DNA of 64,000 nucleotides from assembly GCA_030750765.1 (NCBI GenBank), contig JASMHM010000001.1:270696-334695 (forward strand), given 5' to 3'. Made by a program: the position numbers and the translations under genes. The notes under the pieces are model-generated. The model saw only the letters and a program-made list of their open reading frames with translations. It had not been told where the DNA came from and made no database searches. Positions 7,846 to 15,413 of the stretch are shown in pieces. Origin of the DNA: Candidatus Woesearchaeota archaeon. Lineage in GTDB: Archaea; Nanobdellota; Nanobdellia; Woesearchaeales; ARS49. Position 1 is the first letter of the stretch. Every line of letters begins with the position of its first letter.

Positions 7846-8565
7846 ATGATAACAAGAACGAAGAAACGCGACCCCTATATGCTAATGGATCGACATCCAA
7901 AAGGATTAGGAAGTCGCGAAGAAGGAATAACATATGATCACAAGGCCGTAGGCCTTGCTGAAGACGCAAGAGAGTTCGCAGACGCGTTCATCTCTTGGTA
8001 TAACCGAGACGGGAAGACGTTTGATGGATACATGCAAGATCATGGCTACCAGAACACAACTTTACAACGGTTTGGCTCTGCAGATTTGGGCGAACGCGCC
8101 CTTGCAGGTCTTGAAAGAGACGACGAAAACAGCAATCTATACAGCAATGGAAACATTCCCTTTGAAGAAAAAGTACAACTCATGCAATCTCAGTACAGCG
8201 TGAACGTTGAGGGTGAAGAAGTAACCCCTAGTGCGAGAGCTGTGAGAGATTACCTAGTAATGCATGAATGGCACCACAAATGGCAAAAGATTGATCCTTC
8301 AGACAGTGAGGAAAGCATTGAGCTGCAGAATGAAAGAGGCATCATGGAAGCTGCACAATACCTGATGGAGATGAACGACGATCCTGAGGCACAGTCGCAT
8401 TATGCAGAAGTGATTGGGATTGCAGAGAAGCGCGAGTACGAGATCATCCACGGTCAGTCCGCCTACAGTCCTGATTCGATTGATGGCGTTGTCTCACCAC
8501 ATACTGCGTACGAAAGAGATTCTGCACCGCTGCCTGGGCCAAGCTGGGCAGCGTACAGTAACTAG
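7846..8565 (+). CDS. Orphan protein with a zincin-like HExxH motif
   Basis: No family recognised; 239 aa from the ATG at 7846. The segment LVMHEWHHKWQ contains H140-E-W-H-H144, the zinc-binding HExxH form of metallopeptidases, sitting in a predicted helix. NERGIMEAAQYLMEM about 20 residues later could supply a third glutamate ligand, as in gluzincins. There is no signal peptide or membrane segment. A GTG start at 7828 is possible, but the TATA box 26 bases before the ATG favours the leaderless ATG. Possible roles include a protease, but the motif may be fortuitous. The last four bases overlap the convergent ligase gene. Confidence 0.68.
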   Translation: MITRTKKRDPYMLMDRHPKGLGSREEGITYDHKAVGLAEDAREFADAFISWYNRDGKTFDGYMQDHGYQNTTLQRFGSADLGERALAGLERDDENSNLYSNGNIPFEEKVQLMQSQYSVNVEGEEVTPSARAVRDYLVMHEWHHKWQKIDPSDSEESIELQNERGIMEAAQYLMEMNDDPEAQSHYAEVIGIAEKREYEIIHGQSAYSPDSIDGVVSPHTAYERDSAPLPGPSWAAYSN

Positions 8566-10283
8566 CGACCTCGCTGGCCTTTGTATAGGTTTTCGACTTC
8601 TTTGAGGTCGGCGACGTCATTAGGTCCTCGATCTTCTCGAAGACGAACTAATCTGGGGAAGCGTAGAGCATACCCTGAAGCGTACGTGGGACTTTTTTGT
8701 ATCTCTTCGTAGTTTATCTCTACAACAATCTTTGGTTTTGTTTTTACTCCCTTTCCCTTTTCTTCTATGACTAAAGGTTTTAGCATTTCTGTCATCTCAC
8801 CAAAGCTTAATCCCTCTTCTGGCTTTTCTTTGATACCTGTACCCATCTTTCCTATTTCCAAGAATTCATCACCATCCTTGATGGCAAGGGTGAAGCTTGC
8901 TAACCATTTGCTTCGTTTCCCTTCGCCCCATTCTGCGCCAACAATAACACAATCAAGTGTTTCCATGACGGGTTTCACTTTAACACCAAATCCTACACGA
9001 GACCCCGGTTTGTAGACGCTGTCTAGCCGTTTCATCATGACTCCTTCGTTGCCTGCTTTCAAGCTTTTTTCGTAGAATGCTGTTGCTTCCTTCTCATCGT
9101 CAGTGATGAGTTGTTCGGCTGGCTTGATGTATGTTGTTACGTTTATTGTTTGTTCAATAATCTTGTGACGTTCTTGGAACGGCGTTTGGACGAGTGGCTC
9201 CCCATCTTTTTCGAGGATATCAAACACACACACACAGACGGGGAGTTCTTTTGCTGTCTTCTCAATGTCGTATTTTCTTTTGATCCTTTGGCTCATCTGT
9301 TGGAAGGGAAGATACTTGCCGTCTTTGGTCAATCCTACCGCTTCTGCGTCAAGTATGCATTCTTTTGCCTTAACATTGTCTTGTACGAGCTTGACCACAT
9401 CTGGAAACTGGCGCGTGACGTTTTCCATCCGTCTCGTGAATATTTGTACGTCCTTTTTTTTGTGGATTTGCATCCTGAACCCATCATACTTGTACTCTAC
9501 TGCTGCGGGCTTGCCTACGGTCTTGAAGGCGTCTGCTACACCTTTTGATTTTTGGTAGAGCATGACCTTCAATGGCGTGCCCACGGTCATTTTTGTTTTT
9601 TCCAGCCCTTTGAGTCCTTGTTTTTTGAGGAGTTCTGCCACGCTTCCAAAGTCGTTGCTTACATCGAGTGCGGCTTGGACTTGCTCTACCACTTCGTTGT
9701 ATTTTTCCCTGTCAACATCGATCTTCTTCCCATCGTATTTTGGATCAAGAACGTACGCCCATACCAATGCATCCCGCAGGGTGCTGTTCCCTACGCCCGC
9801 GCGTAGGTCTTGCAAGACCGTTCTAATCACATACCTTGCTTCTACGGGTGATGCTTGGCTTAGCAATTCTGCAATGAACTTGACTTTTCTGTCTACTGTT
9901 CCTTGTCCTTCCATGCTTGCTAGTTTCTGTAACGTATCAAACACTTTTTGGACGGTGAGATGGCTACTAACAAGTGTTGCTTGAGATTTTTTTTGTAACA
10001 CTTCTGCTGCCGCCTTACCCAAATCTCCTGTTTTCTTCCATGACGTCTCTACTTGGGTTTTTGTTCTTCCGCTTGCAACAACAATAGCCTTTACTGCTAG
10101 TTGTGAGGCTACCCCTATCTCTCGTTCATCCCCGGGCATGAACACTCTTCCTTGTAAGAGTAGTAGCACGCGTGGTAGATCGTCCACTTTTTGGAGAAAG
10201 TCTGCCAACTGTTTAGTCTTTTCTAGTCGTGAACTGACAGATTCTAGCTGTTCATAAGCCTCAGCAAGGGTTTGGTAGCGCAC
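8562..10283 (-). CDS. lig: ATP-dependent DNA ligase
   Basis: Seals nicks in replication and repair; 573 aa, the usual length of archaeal replicative ligases. N-terminal DNA-binding domain at residues 1-230. The adenylation domain has Lys265 in EYKYDGFRMQIHK (motif I, the AMP-linked lysine), then FTRRME (motif III), EGVMMKRLDS (motif IV) and GVKVKPVMETLD (motif V). The OB domain runs from about 445 to the end. It starts with GTG; TTTTTAAAGG (about 10304-10313) lies 26 bases before it, so a leaderless GTG start is likely. Confidence 0.96.
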   Translation of the reverse strand: MRYQTLAEAYEQLESVSSRLEKTKQLADFLQKVDDLPRVLLLLQGRVFMPGDEREIGVASQLAVKAIVVASGRTKTQVETSWKKTGDLGKAAAEVLQKKSQATLVSSHLTVQKVFDTLQKLASMEGQGTVDRKVKFIAELLSQASPVEARYVIRTVLQDLRAGVGNSTLRDALVWAYVLDPKYDGKKIDVDREKYNEVVEQVQAALDVSNDFGSVAELLKKQGLKGLEKTKMTVGTPLKVMLYQKSKGVADAFKTVGKPAAVEYKYDGFRMQIHKKKDVQIFTRRMENVTRQFPDVVKLVQDNVKAKECILDAEAVGLTKDGKYLPFQQMSQRIKRKYDIEKTAKELPVCVCVFDILEKDGEPLVQTPFQERHKIIEQTINVTTYIKPAEQLITDDEKEATAFYEKSLKAGNEGVMMKRLDSVYKPGSRVGFGVKVKPVMETLDCVIVGAEWGEGKRSKWLASFTLAIKDGDEFLEIGKMGTGIKEKPEEGLSFGEMTEMLKPLVIEEKGKGVKTKPKIVVEINYEEIQKSPTYASGYALRFPRLVRLREDRGPNDVADLKEVENLYKGQRGR

Positions 10284-10315
10284 ACGCGTACTAGCAATTC
10301 TTCCTTTAAAAACCT

Positions 10316-10645
10316 ATGGAGCTCGTAGAGTACGTACTCAAAAGTTATATCGCCACCCGTGGAAAGCAGGGTATGTCAGACCTCATTGACACGTATGTTA
10401 GATTGTGTGATGAATACAGAGAGAATGAAATCCCTGTACTCACCCAAGAAGACATTCCTACTCATGCAGAATGGGAGCATGCCGAGCCTGTGAGGAGTAT
10501 GTGTAAGCACACAAAGAAAATGCACGTTCTTGACTCGCTTAAGAACCGCTTTTCGATAGCGCATGTTCCCGTCCTGCAGCATAAACACGAACCGCAGAAT
10601 AAAGACGTGGTTATTCATCTTCTTAAAAACCAGTTTCGTGTATGA
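10316..10645 (+). CDS. Hypothetical protein, 109 aa
   Basis: No family recognised. Histidine-rich, soluble, probably helical (DLIDTYVRLCDEYRENEIP), without a signal peptide. Start uncertain: the first ATG (10316) lies too close to the TATA box of the divergent ligase gene, whereas an in-frame ATG at 10373 is 26 bases after a TTATAT (10345-10350), the spacing seen elsewhere. That start would give a 90-residue protein, MSDLIDTYVRLCDEY... Coding is likely because the frame stays open across both starts and the composition is protein-like. Confidence 0.5.
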   Translation: MELVEYVLKSYIATRGKQGMSDLIDTYVRLCDEYRENEIPVLTQEDIPTHAEWEHAEPVRSMCKHTKKMHVLDSLKNRFSIAHVPVLQHKHEPQNKDVVIHLLKNQFRV

Positions 10646-10703
10646 TGCACTAGCGAGATACGAGCATCTCAAAGGACGCGTTGATAAAACTGCTAAAGCA
10701 TAA

Positions 10704-10831
10704 CTGTGACTTCCTCCACAGACTAATCTGAGGATGCCAGCAAATAACAACTGGCACGGTTCCTGCTTCACAAACCGACTTGCCCAAAAGGGTAGAGGTC
10801 CTGTCTCCGCAAGCGTGAATTCGGGCAAGTC
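10704..10831. ncRNA. Candidate structured RNA (four stem-loops)
   Basis: Four consecutive hairpins: CTGTG/CACAG (10704-10721), TGCCAG/CTGGCA with a 10-base loop (10735-10756), GGTT/AACC (10758-10776), and a perfect 9-bp stem GACTTGCCC/GGGCAAGTC closing a 37-base interior (10777-10831). It does not match tRNA, RNase P RNA or SRP RNA as I know them. Strand cannot be told, because inverted repeats read the same on both. This could be a small RNA or paired remnants of mobile DNA. Confidence 0.3.
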
Positions 10832-10967
10832 CTGCCCTACTTATTAACTTATGCGCATTACGTTGGGAGCAATTTCAGCTTCCCGTTCATTTTCTTTTTG
10901 GCCATTGCTTTCTTCATCTGTTCATGCCTCACATGTTTCTTCACCTCTGATCAAGTATAAGAGTTAC

Positions 10968-11045
10968 ATCCTAATAAGCTTCACGCGCACATGTCCAGTG
11001 TCCAGTGGCCCGACGAGAAAAACCGGAAAATCTCCGGGAACGGCC
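10968..11045 (-). repeat. Promoter repeat, copy C (inverted, degenerate)
   Basis: On the minus strand this region reads CCGGAGATTTTCCGG..., then CCACTGGACACTGGACATG, GCGCGTGAAGC and TTATTAGGAT. It matches the second half of promoter repeats A and B (CCACTGGACATGGACGCGTG AAGCATATAAGGAT), but with an internal duplication of ACTGGAC and a TATA box changed from CATATAAGG to CTTATTAGG. It points left, away from the MinD-like gene, where no toxin or antitoxin gene remains. Probably the scar of a lost third module. Confidence 0.6.
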
Positions 11046-11133
11046 ATTCATCCCGTGCCTGCGCCAACGATGAGCACCCTCCTACTCTCTGGCCACTCGT
11101 CGGCCTATTTAAGACTTATTTCTTCCTATCGCA

Positions 11134-11162
11134 ATATTTAAATAGACTTAGTCTTAAGTCTA
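11134..11162 (+). promoter_or_regulatory. Promoter and palindromic operator of the MinD-like gene
   Basis: A TATA box ATATTTAAATAG (about 11133-11144) is followed immediately by TAGACTTA-GTCT-TAAGTCTA (11143-11162), a perfect 8-bp inverted repeat. It overlaps the box's edge and covers the expected transcription start, with the ATG at 11169. A further partial half-site TTAAGACTTA lies at about 11108-11118. A repressor bound here would block transcription; the gene product itself or an unlinked regulator could be the binder. Confidence 0.55.
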
Positions 11163-11168
11163 AATTAC

Positions 11169-11963
11169 ATGGCACACACTATTGGGGTTATCTCTATCAA
11201 AGGCGGTTGCGGGAAGACTACCGTTGTTTCGAACATCGCCGCTGTCATGGCTAACGAGTTCAACAAGAAGGTTCTAGCCGTCGATGCTAACTTCAGCAGT
11301 CCTAATTTAGGCCTACACTTAGGCATTATTAATCCAAAAAAGACCATTAATGATGTACTAAATGACAAGTGCAGTCCTTTCGACCCCATCATCGAACACG
11401 ACTTCGGTTTTGATCTTTTACCTGCAAGTTTGGGAGCAAAAAAGACAAGTCCTAATCGCTTGAAGAACAAACTCCACATTCTCAAAGACAACTATGACTA
11501 CATTCTGGTTGATTCTAGCCCAAACTTGAATGATGAGATGCTCGCCACCATGATGGCAGCAGACAAGCTACTTGTGGTGTCAAGCCCAGACTATCCTACA
11601 CTAAGTTGTACGATGCACGCAACAAAGATTGCTGTTGGCAAGAAGACACCCATCGCAGGCATTGTGTTGAACAAAATGTACAACAAAGCTTTTGAGCTCA
11701 CCATAGATGACGTGGAGGACGCCACCAAAGTTCCTGTATTGGCAGCTCTACCACACGATGTTAACGTCATGCACGCACTATCACAAACAGCACCTGCCTC
11801 CATATACTATCCCAAAAAAGAGTTAGGAGTCGAGTACCGCAAGCTCGTGAGTGCGCTAGTGAATGAAGACTATAAAGATCCTAGACTTCTAAAGCGATTG
11901 TTCTCTAAACCCAACAAAGTTGATGAAAATAGAGAGCTCTTGAGGGGATCATGGAAACCCTAG
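11169..11963 (+). CDS. MinD/ParA-family ATPase
   Basis: Deviant Walker A P-loop ATPase, 264 aa. Residues 11-18 are KGGCGKTT with the signature lysine (Lys11) of the MinD/ParA/Mrp class; ILVDSSPNL (about 113-121) is the A' motif, and IVLNKMYN is the nucleotide-specificity loop. Family roles include spatial regulation of division, plasmid or chromosome partition and metal-cluster assembly. No Cys pair typical of Mrp is seen, and no amphipathic membrane-targeting C-terminal helix is obvious (the tail is GSWKP), so the exact role is open. There is no ParB partner nearby. It overlaps the nitroreductase start by 13 bases and is controlled by the palindrome described separately. Confidence 0.88.
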   Translation: MAHTIGVISIKGGCGKTTVVSNIAAVMANEFNKKVLAVDANFSSPNLGLHLGIINPKKTINDVLNDKCSPFDPIIEHDFGFDLLPASLGAKKTSPNRLKNKLHILKDNYDYILVDSSPNLNDEMLATMMAADKLLVVSSPDYPTLSCTMHATKIAVGKKTPIAGIVLNKMYNKAFELTIDDVEDATKVPVLAALPHDVNVMHALSQTAPASIYYPKKELGVEYRKLVSALVNEDYKDPRLLKRLFSKPNKVDENRELLRGSWKP

Positions 11964-12574
11964 AGTGTATTAGGACAAGAAGAAGCATACGATCTTACAC
12001 CGACCAACAAGTAGAGATGGAAAAGATCGGCAACATCTTAGATGCGGGAAGGTTAGCACCCAGTGCGGGCAACCTCCAAGCATGGAAATTTATCTTAGTG
12101 ACGAACGATGGCTCACGAAAAACCATTGCAGAAGCATGCATGCAACAATTCTGGATGGAAGAAGCACCCATCCACATCATTGTCTGCAGTGAGAGAGCAA
12201 AGGTAGAGCGAATGTACGACAAGAAGGAAGTGCTGTACTCCACACAAAACTGTGCTGTGGCAGCAGAAAACATGCTCTTGGCAGCGCACGATCAAGGTCT
12301 TGGAGCGTGCATGGTGTGCGCCATTGAAGAGGCAGCCATAAGGCGTTTAATGAAGCTTCCTGATGGCGTTGTGCCAGAAGCCATCATCACGGTAGGGTAT
12401 GCAGATGAGCTTCCAGAACCTGTACCCAAATACTACATAGACAACGTTACGTTCTTAGAAAAATGGGGCAACCGAGTGGCAGACATGGCAGACTTCCTAG
12501 GCTATCATTCTCACAAGATACCCGAAACGATCAAGCAAGTCAAGAAAGCCATCAAGAAGCGACTTAAGAAATAA
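11951..12574 (+). CDS. Nitroreductase-family FMN-dependent oxidoreductase
   Basis: Flavin-dependent NAD(P)H oxidoreductase fold, 207 aa. RTRRSIRSYTDQQV at residues 8-21 is the typical first FMN-phosphate-binding segment. APSAGNLQAWKFILV (about 37-51) and the late GYADELPEPVPK (about 156-167) are also characteristic. The C-terminal 40 residues end in a lysine-rich helix (KQVKKAIKKRLKK), longer than in minimal members. The substrate cannot be predicted. The start overlaps the MinD-like gene's end, so the two are co-transcribed. Confidence 0.9.
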   Translation: METLECIRTRRSIRSYTDQQVEMEKIGNILDAGRLAPSAGNLQAWKFILVTNDGSRKTIAEACMQQFWMEEAPIHIIVCSERAKVERMYDKKEVLYSTQNCAVAAENMLLAAHDQGLGACMVCAIEEAAIRRLMKLPDGVVPEAIITVGYADELPEPVPKYYIDNVTFLEKWGNRVADMADFLGYHSHKIPETIKQVKKAIKKRLKK

Positions 12575-12579
12575 TTAAC

Positions 12580-12969
12580 TTAATCACGAGTCATAGACTT
12601 AGCCTGACCTTTTTGGCCCGACAATACTGACTGCGGCGGTTTTGCTTGTTTGAACGTGAAGTTTGAACGCTCCATTTCCATCAGCTCAATATAAGATGTT
12701 ACTGCGTCATCAACGGCTTCTTGGCACGACTGAGAACTGAAAGCCAGCCGTACAAACGCACTATCTTCTCGAGGGCCACCAACATGAACGGTACACCCTT
12801 CATACCAGTAACCGAACGGTATTTGGTCCCATCCTTGATCACGCAAACACGGTAAGGGTCAGGCGTTGTTATTCATCGTGTCTAGAACCTGATTAAAGAG
12901 CTCATACACCTTGTGCGAGGCCTCGTTATGAACAATAATTCTTCCGTATACTGTATCTTGTGGAGCCAT
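12580..12969 (-). pseudogene. ORF interrupted by one in-frame TGA (36 + 93 codons)
   Basis: From the ATG at 12969 the frame reads MAPQDTVYGRIIVHNEASHK... for 36 codons, meets TGA at 12861-12859, then stays open in the same frame for 93 more codons (PLPCLRDQGWDQIPFGYW...) to the stop at 12580. Both halves have protein-like composition, and the distance from the first ATG to the DoxX stop is tiny, as in an operon. Options: a recent nonsense mutation, two separate small genes (second start TTG at 12846), or recoding of TGA. TGA is an ordinary stop elsewhere in the window. No family recognised. Confidence 0.55.
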
Positions 12970-12970
12970 G

Positions 12971-13378
12971 TTAGTCTAACAAGAAATGTTCATCCAGGCT
13001 GGGGCGCTTTGCTCCAGAAAAGATAAGCGTGATTAGGCCACCCAATACGGTTAGCAACATGAAAAAGTTCATGCGTGTTGCAGGCACTAGCAACTGCTTC
13101 CAGCCTACCAAAGCCAGAGCAACGATCATGATGATCGTTAACCACACGCTAGCGTGGCGGGTGAACAATCCCAAAAGTAGACATATTCCGCCTACGATCT
13201 CTAAGATCATCACGATAAACGCAAACACCATAGGGATAGGCATGCCCATTCCGCTGAACATTTGTGCAGTAGCGCTCAAGCTGAGTGCTTTGTTAATTCC
13301 TGCGAATAAGAAGATTGCTGCTAACACCAGGCGCAAAGGAATCATAGCGTAATCCTCGTACCGGTGTAGGTGCATCAT
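12971..13378 (-). CDS. DoxX-family membrane protein
   Basis: Small four-helix membrane protein of the DoxX family, 135 aa. The characteristic early segment IPLRLVLAAIFLFAGINKAL is followed by three more hydrophobic helices (about residues 45-70, 75-95 and 100-120). GICLLLGLFTRHASVWL matches the family's second helix and loop. Family members are linked to quinone- or redox-related membrane functions, but no precise role can be assigned. TTTTTAAGC (about 13403-13411) is 26-29 bases before the ATG pair at 13378/13375. The interrupted ORF follows directly, probably in the same transcript. Confidence 0.88.
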   Translation of the reverse strand: MMHLHRYEDYAMIPLRLVLAAIFLFAGINKALSLSATAQMFSGMGMPIPMVFAFIVMILEIVGGICLLLGLFTRHASVWLTIIMIVALALVGWKQLLVPATRMNFFMLLTVLGGLITLIFSGAKRPSLDEHFLLD

Positions 13379-13452
13379 AGAGTAGTTACAAACGGTCCCT
13401 GCTTAAAAACCTTTCGGCAAGCTTTTTATAGGTGGATTAGACTATGCGCAAG

Positions 13453-14016
13453 ATGCCCAGCGCGAGAACATCCGAATTGTTGAGACCTTCAGAAAGATTA
13501 AGCCAGTTCAACTCAGACTACTTTTGGGTGGCGTATACTGACCGAATTGAGATTGTGAGAAAGTATGTAGAGATCGTGAATGGGAAGAAAAAAAGGAAAA
13601 GAGAGCTTCAAAGCAGAATGCATCTTTGTAAGCCAAGAACACGAAACCAGTACAGCCCAGATGAATCACGCATGGCCCCTGTCACAGATGCGCAAAAGGA
13701 CTTAATCAAGCGTGACAGCTACAAGGCACTCATGGCCCTACGCTCCAACCCTATTGGTTGGGCTCACCAAAACATATGGCATATCGCGCATGGCCCGTAC
13801 GTCACGTTCTTTTCTCTAGAAAGCATGATCTCCACAGGCCAGGGATATCGCGCCATCTTTACTTTTGAGCATACAACACCCATAACTCATATCGGATTTG
13901 CCGACCCTGACGACAAAATGACAGAATCTACGCACACAACCACGGGCGACACCCCCTTGTGCGTTCGATCGCTGAGTGAAATTGTTTATCTTGACGAAGA
14001 TGGCAATCGCATGTGA
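13453..14016 (+). CDS. Orphan 187-aa protein, paralogue 1
   Basis: No family recognised. Shares with the next gene an N-terminal YTDRIEIV-type strand, MHLCKPRTRNQYSPDESRMAP (against MYLCKPDTDNTFSPQESEIAP), IAHGPYVTFFSLESM (against VAHDQYVTCFCLEEM), HIGFADP and a C-terminal DTPLCVRSLSEIVYLD. Soluble, without signal peptide or membrane helix, apparently beta-rich. I chose ATG 13453 rather than 13444: it is 26 bases after the TATA box (GCTTTTTATAGG), it begins MP like the paralogue, and it gives exactly the same length, 187 residues. Confidence 0.72.
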   Translation: MPSARTSELLRPSERLSQFNSDYFWVAYTDRIEIVRKYVEIVNGKKKRKRELQSRMHLCKPRTRNQYSPDESRMAPVTDAQKDLIKRDSYKALMALRSNPIGWAHQNIWHIAHGPYVTFFSLESMISTGQGYRAIFTFEHTTPITHIGFADPDDKMTESTHTTTGDTPLCVRSLSEIVYLDEDGNRM

Positions 14017-14086
14017 GCGAACACTCAAGAAAAGCCGCACGCGTTGACCTAGTAAGCTTTTTATAGATAATACAAAAAGACAACAC

Positions 14087-14650
14087 ATGCCTCAAACCTC
14101 GCCTAGCCTGGTCCTTCCTCACATAAACTTTTCAGCAAACAACGAAACATACCGGTGGTGTCTCTATTCTGACAGGGTAGAGGTAGATCAGAAGGTCGTC
14201 GAAAAAGTTGATGGCCGAACTAAAAAAACCACCACTCTTATCAGTTGCATGTACTTATGCAAACCAGATACAGACAACACTTTTAGTCCGCAAGAAAGCG
14301 AGATAGCTCCCATCACCGACCGACAGATACATCTGACAAAAGACCGAGGACACCAAACGCTCCTAGCCGAACGCATGAAAAATTCTGGTTCAGATTATTT
14401 CTTTTCGCTCCTGCAAGTGGCACACGACCAATATGTGACGTGCTTTTGCTTGGAAGAAATGGTAGATAAGGAGAGTAATTATTCTCCTGAGTGGGTTTTT
14501 GATAACGACACACAAATAACCCGTATTGGTTTCGCAGACCCACAAAAAAGAAATGAAGAAGCCGAACAATTTGTTGATGACGACACACCTTTGTGTGTTG
14601 TCTCTGCAGGAGAGATTGTTTATCTTGACACATGGGGCGATCCTGACTAA
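14087..14650 (+). CDS. Orphan 187-aa protein, paralogue 2
   Basis: Tandem paralogue of the preceding gene and of identical length. Opens MPQTSPSLVLPHINF; the middle has the shared MYLCKP...SPQESEIAPITDRQ block, and the end has RIGFADP...DDDTPLCVVSAGEIVYLD. Conserved residues across the pair include the Cys of LCKP, the Glu of the PxES motif, the His of [IV]AH and the final DTPLCV. The promoter region is also duplicated: AAGCTTTTTATAG precedes both genes. Function unknown. Both genes look intact, so both may be used, perhaps as partners or with different specificities. Confidence 0.72.
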   Translation: MPQTSPSLVLPHINFSANNETYRWCLYSDRVEVDQKVVEKVDGRTKKTTTLISCMYLCKPDTDNTFSPQESEIAPITDRQIHLTKDRGHQTLLAERMKNSGSDYFFSLLQVAHDQYVTCFCLEEMVDKESNYSPEWVFDNDTQITRIGFADPQKRNEEAEQFVDDDTPLCVVSAGEIVYLDTWGDPD

Positions 14651-14653
14651 TCC

Positions 14654-15211
14654 TCAGTATTCTTCAGGAAAGCTGCCAAAGAAGATGCCTTCTACTACTG
14701 TCTTTCCCATGAGTTCTTGATTGGTAAACACACTTTGTACCTCGCTCTGAGGAAGTTGGGCGCGTACCTGGTCAACGATGGTGTGCTTTTCTTCGTCAGC
14801 AATACCACCACTGACGTGGACCAAGGCAAAGTTTGAACGCTCCATGCCTGTTGTTAGTTTGAATAGTTTTGTTTTGACCGTGTGCAACTCCAAGGCAGAA
14901 GAATACTTCTTGCTTTCTAGGTCGATGATCTTCTTGTTCTCCATGCTCACTTTCTTGTGACGGACACCTTCCTCCACGCGTAGTGCGTGCTTGATGAAGT
15001 CCATACCTTGTTTGTTCTCTCTCAGCTCCTCACTGAGATAGCCAAGCTTCCAGCTCACCTCATCATCAGCAAAACCTTTGAAGTCTATTTGGTGTAGAGA
15101 ATGTAAGATTCGAGTTATCTCTCGCAACCCTTTGGTAGGTTCTGTGGAGGATATGCTTAATTTGAGATTGGGAAAGTCAAGCTCGGCCTCGAGCTTTTCG
15201 GTTTTCTTCAT
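14654..15211 (-). CDS. Hypothetical protein, 185 aa
   Basis: No family recognised. Begins MKKTEKLEAELDFPNLKLSI; mainly helical and charged, without signal peptide or membrane helices. The C-terminal third (FALVHVSGGIADEEKHTIVDQVRAQLP) looks like an alpha/beta region. The open frame extends upstream to 15364 but that part is the promoter repeat. A TATA box CTTATATAGG (about 15234-15243) is 27 bases before the ATG at 15211, so I use this start. It is transcribed away from the DUF4258 operon and shares the intergenic region with promoter repeat A. Confidence 0.62.
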   Translation of the reverse strand: MKKTEKLEAELDFPNLKLSISSTEPTKGLREITRILHSLHQIDFKGFADDEVSWKLGYLSEELRENKQGMDFIKHALRVEEGVRHKKVSMENKKIIDLESKKYSSALELHTVKTKLFKLTTGMERSNFALVHVSGGIADEEKHTIVDQVRAQLPQSEVQSVFTNQELMGKTVVEGIFFGSFPEEY

Positions 15212-15291
15212 TGTTGTTCGCATAGGAACGCTACCTATATAAGCTTGTCGGGAAAGGCTTTTAATCCCTTCGCGGGCATCCACGAGACGCT

Positions 15292-15394
15292 TCCGGAAAG
15301 TTTTCGGAAAATCCGGAAGAACCCACTGGACATTCCGGAAGATTTTCGTGACTAAAAAAGCCACTGGACATGGACGCGTGAAGCATATAAGGAT
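15292..15394 (+). repeat. 103-bp promoter repeat, copy A
   Basis: Contains three TCCGGAA motifs plus one TTCGGAA variant, two CCCACTGGACAT/GCCACTGGACAT direct repeats about 40 bases apart, then GCGTGAAGCATATAAGGAT, where CATATAAGG is the TATA box of the DUF4258/DUF2283 operon. It matches copy B over its whole length with about five differences. The repeated motifs upstream of the TATA box look like binding sites for one regulator shared by both operons. Confidence 0.8.
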
Positions 15395-15413
15395 TCAAAT
15401 CTTACAAAAAGTC

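Larger units (their letters stand above)
10646..11130. other. Gene-poor stretch with hairpins and a decayed promoter repeat
   Basis: No convincing protein gene. It holds a group of stem-loops (10704-10831, listed separately) and an inverted, mutated copy of the DUF4258-operon promoter repeat (10968-11045). A 19-aa minus-strand micro-ORF (10917 to 10858, MKKAMAKKKMNGKLKLLPT) has an AGAGGTGA site about 25 bases upstream. That micro-ORF may be all that is left behind the old promoter, or chance. Confidence 0.5.

Noticed and set aside
10376..10828. 150-aa minus-strand frame
   Set aside because: It lies antisense to the 10316-10645 gene and runs through the hairpin cluster; no promoter or ribosome site fits and the composition is not protein-like.
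10646..10850. RNase P RNA or tRNA in the hairpin region
   Set aside because: A GGAGGAAGTC stretch on the minus strand is only superficially like the RNase P core; the other conserved segments are missing, and no cloverleaf can be folded.
10851..11141. 96-aa plus-strand frame before the MinD-like gene
   Set aside because: It is the reverse side of promoter repeat copy C; rich in Ser/Pro/Thr with no promoter.
12659..14845. Identical 17-base stretch AAGTTTGAACGCTCCAT at 12659-12675 and 14829-14845, both encoding MERSNF on the minus strand
   Set aside because: The surrounding proteins show no other similarity by eye, so I treat this as chance or a very distant shared motif.
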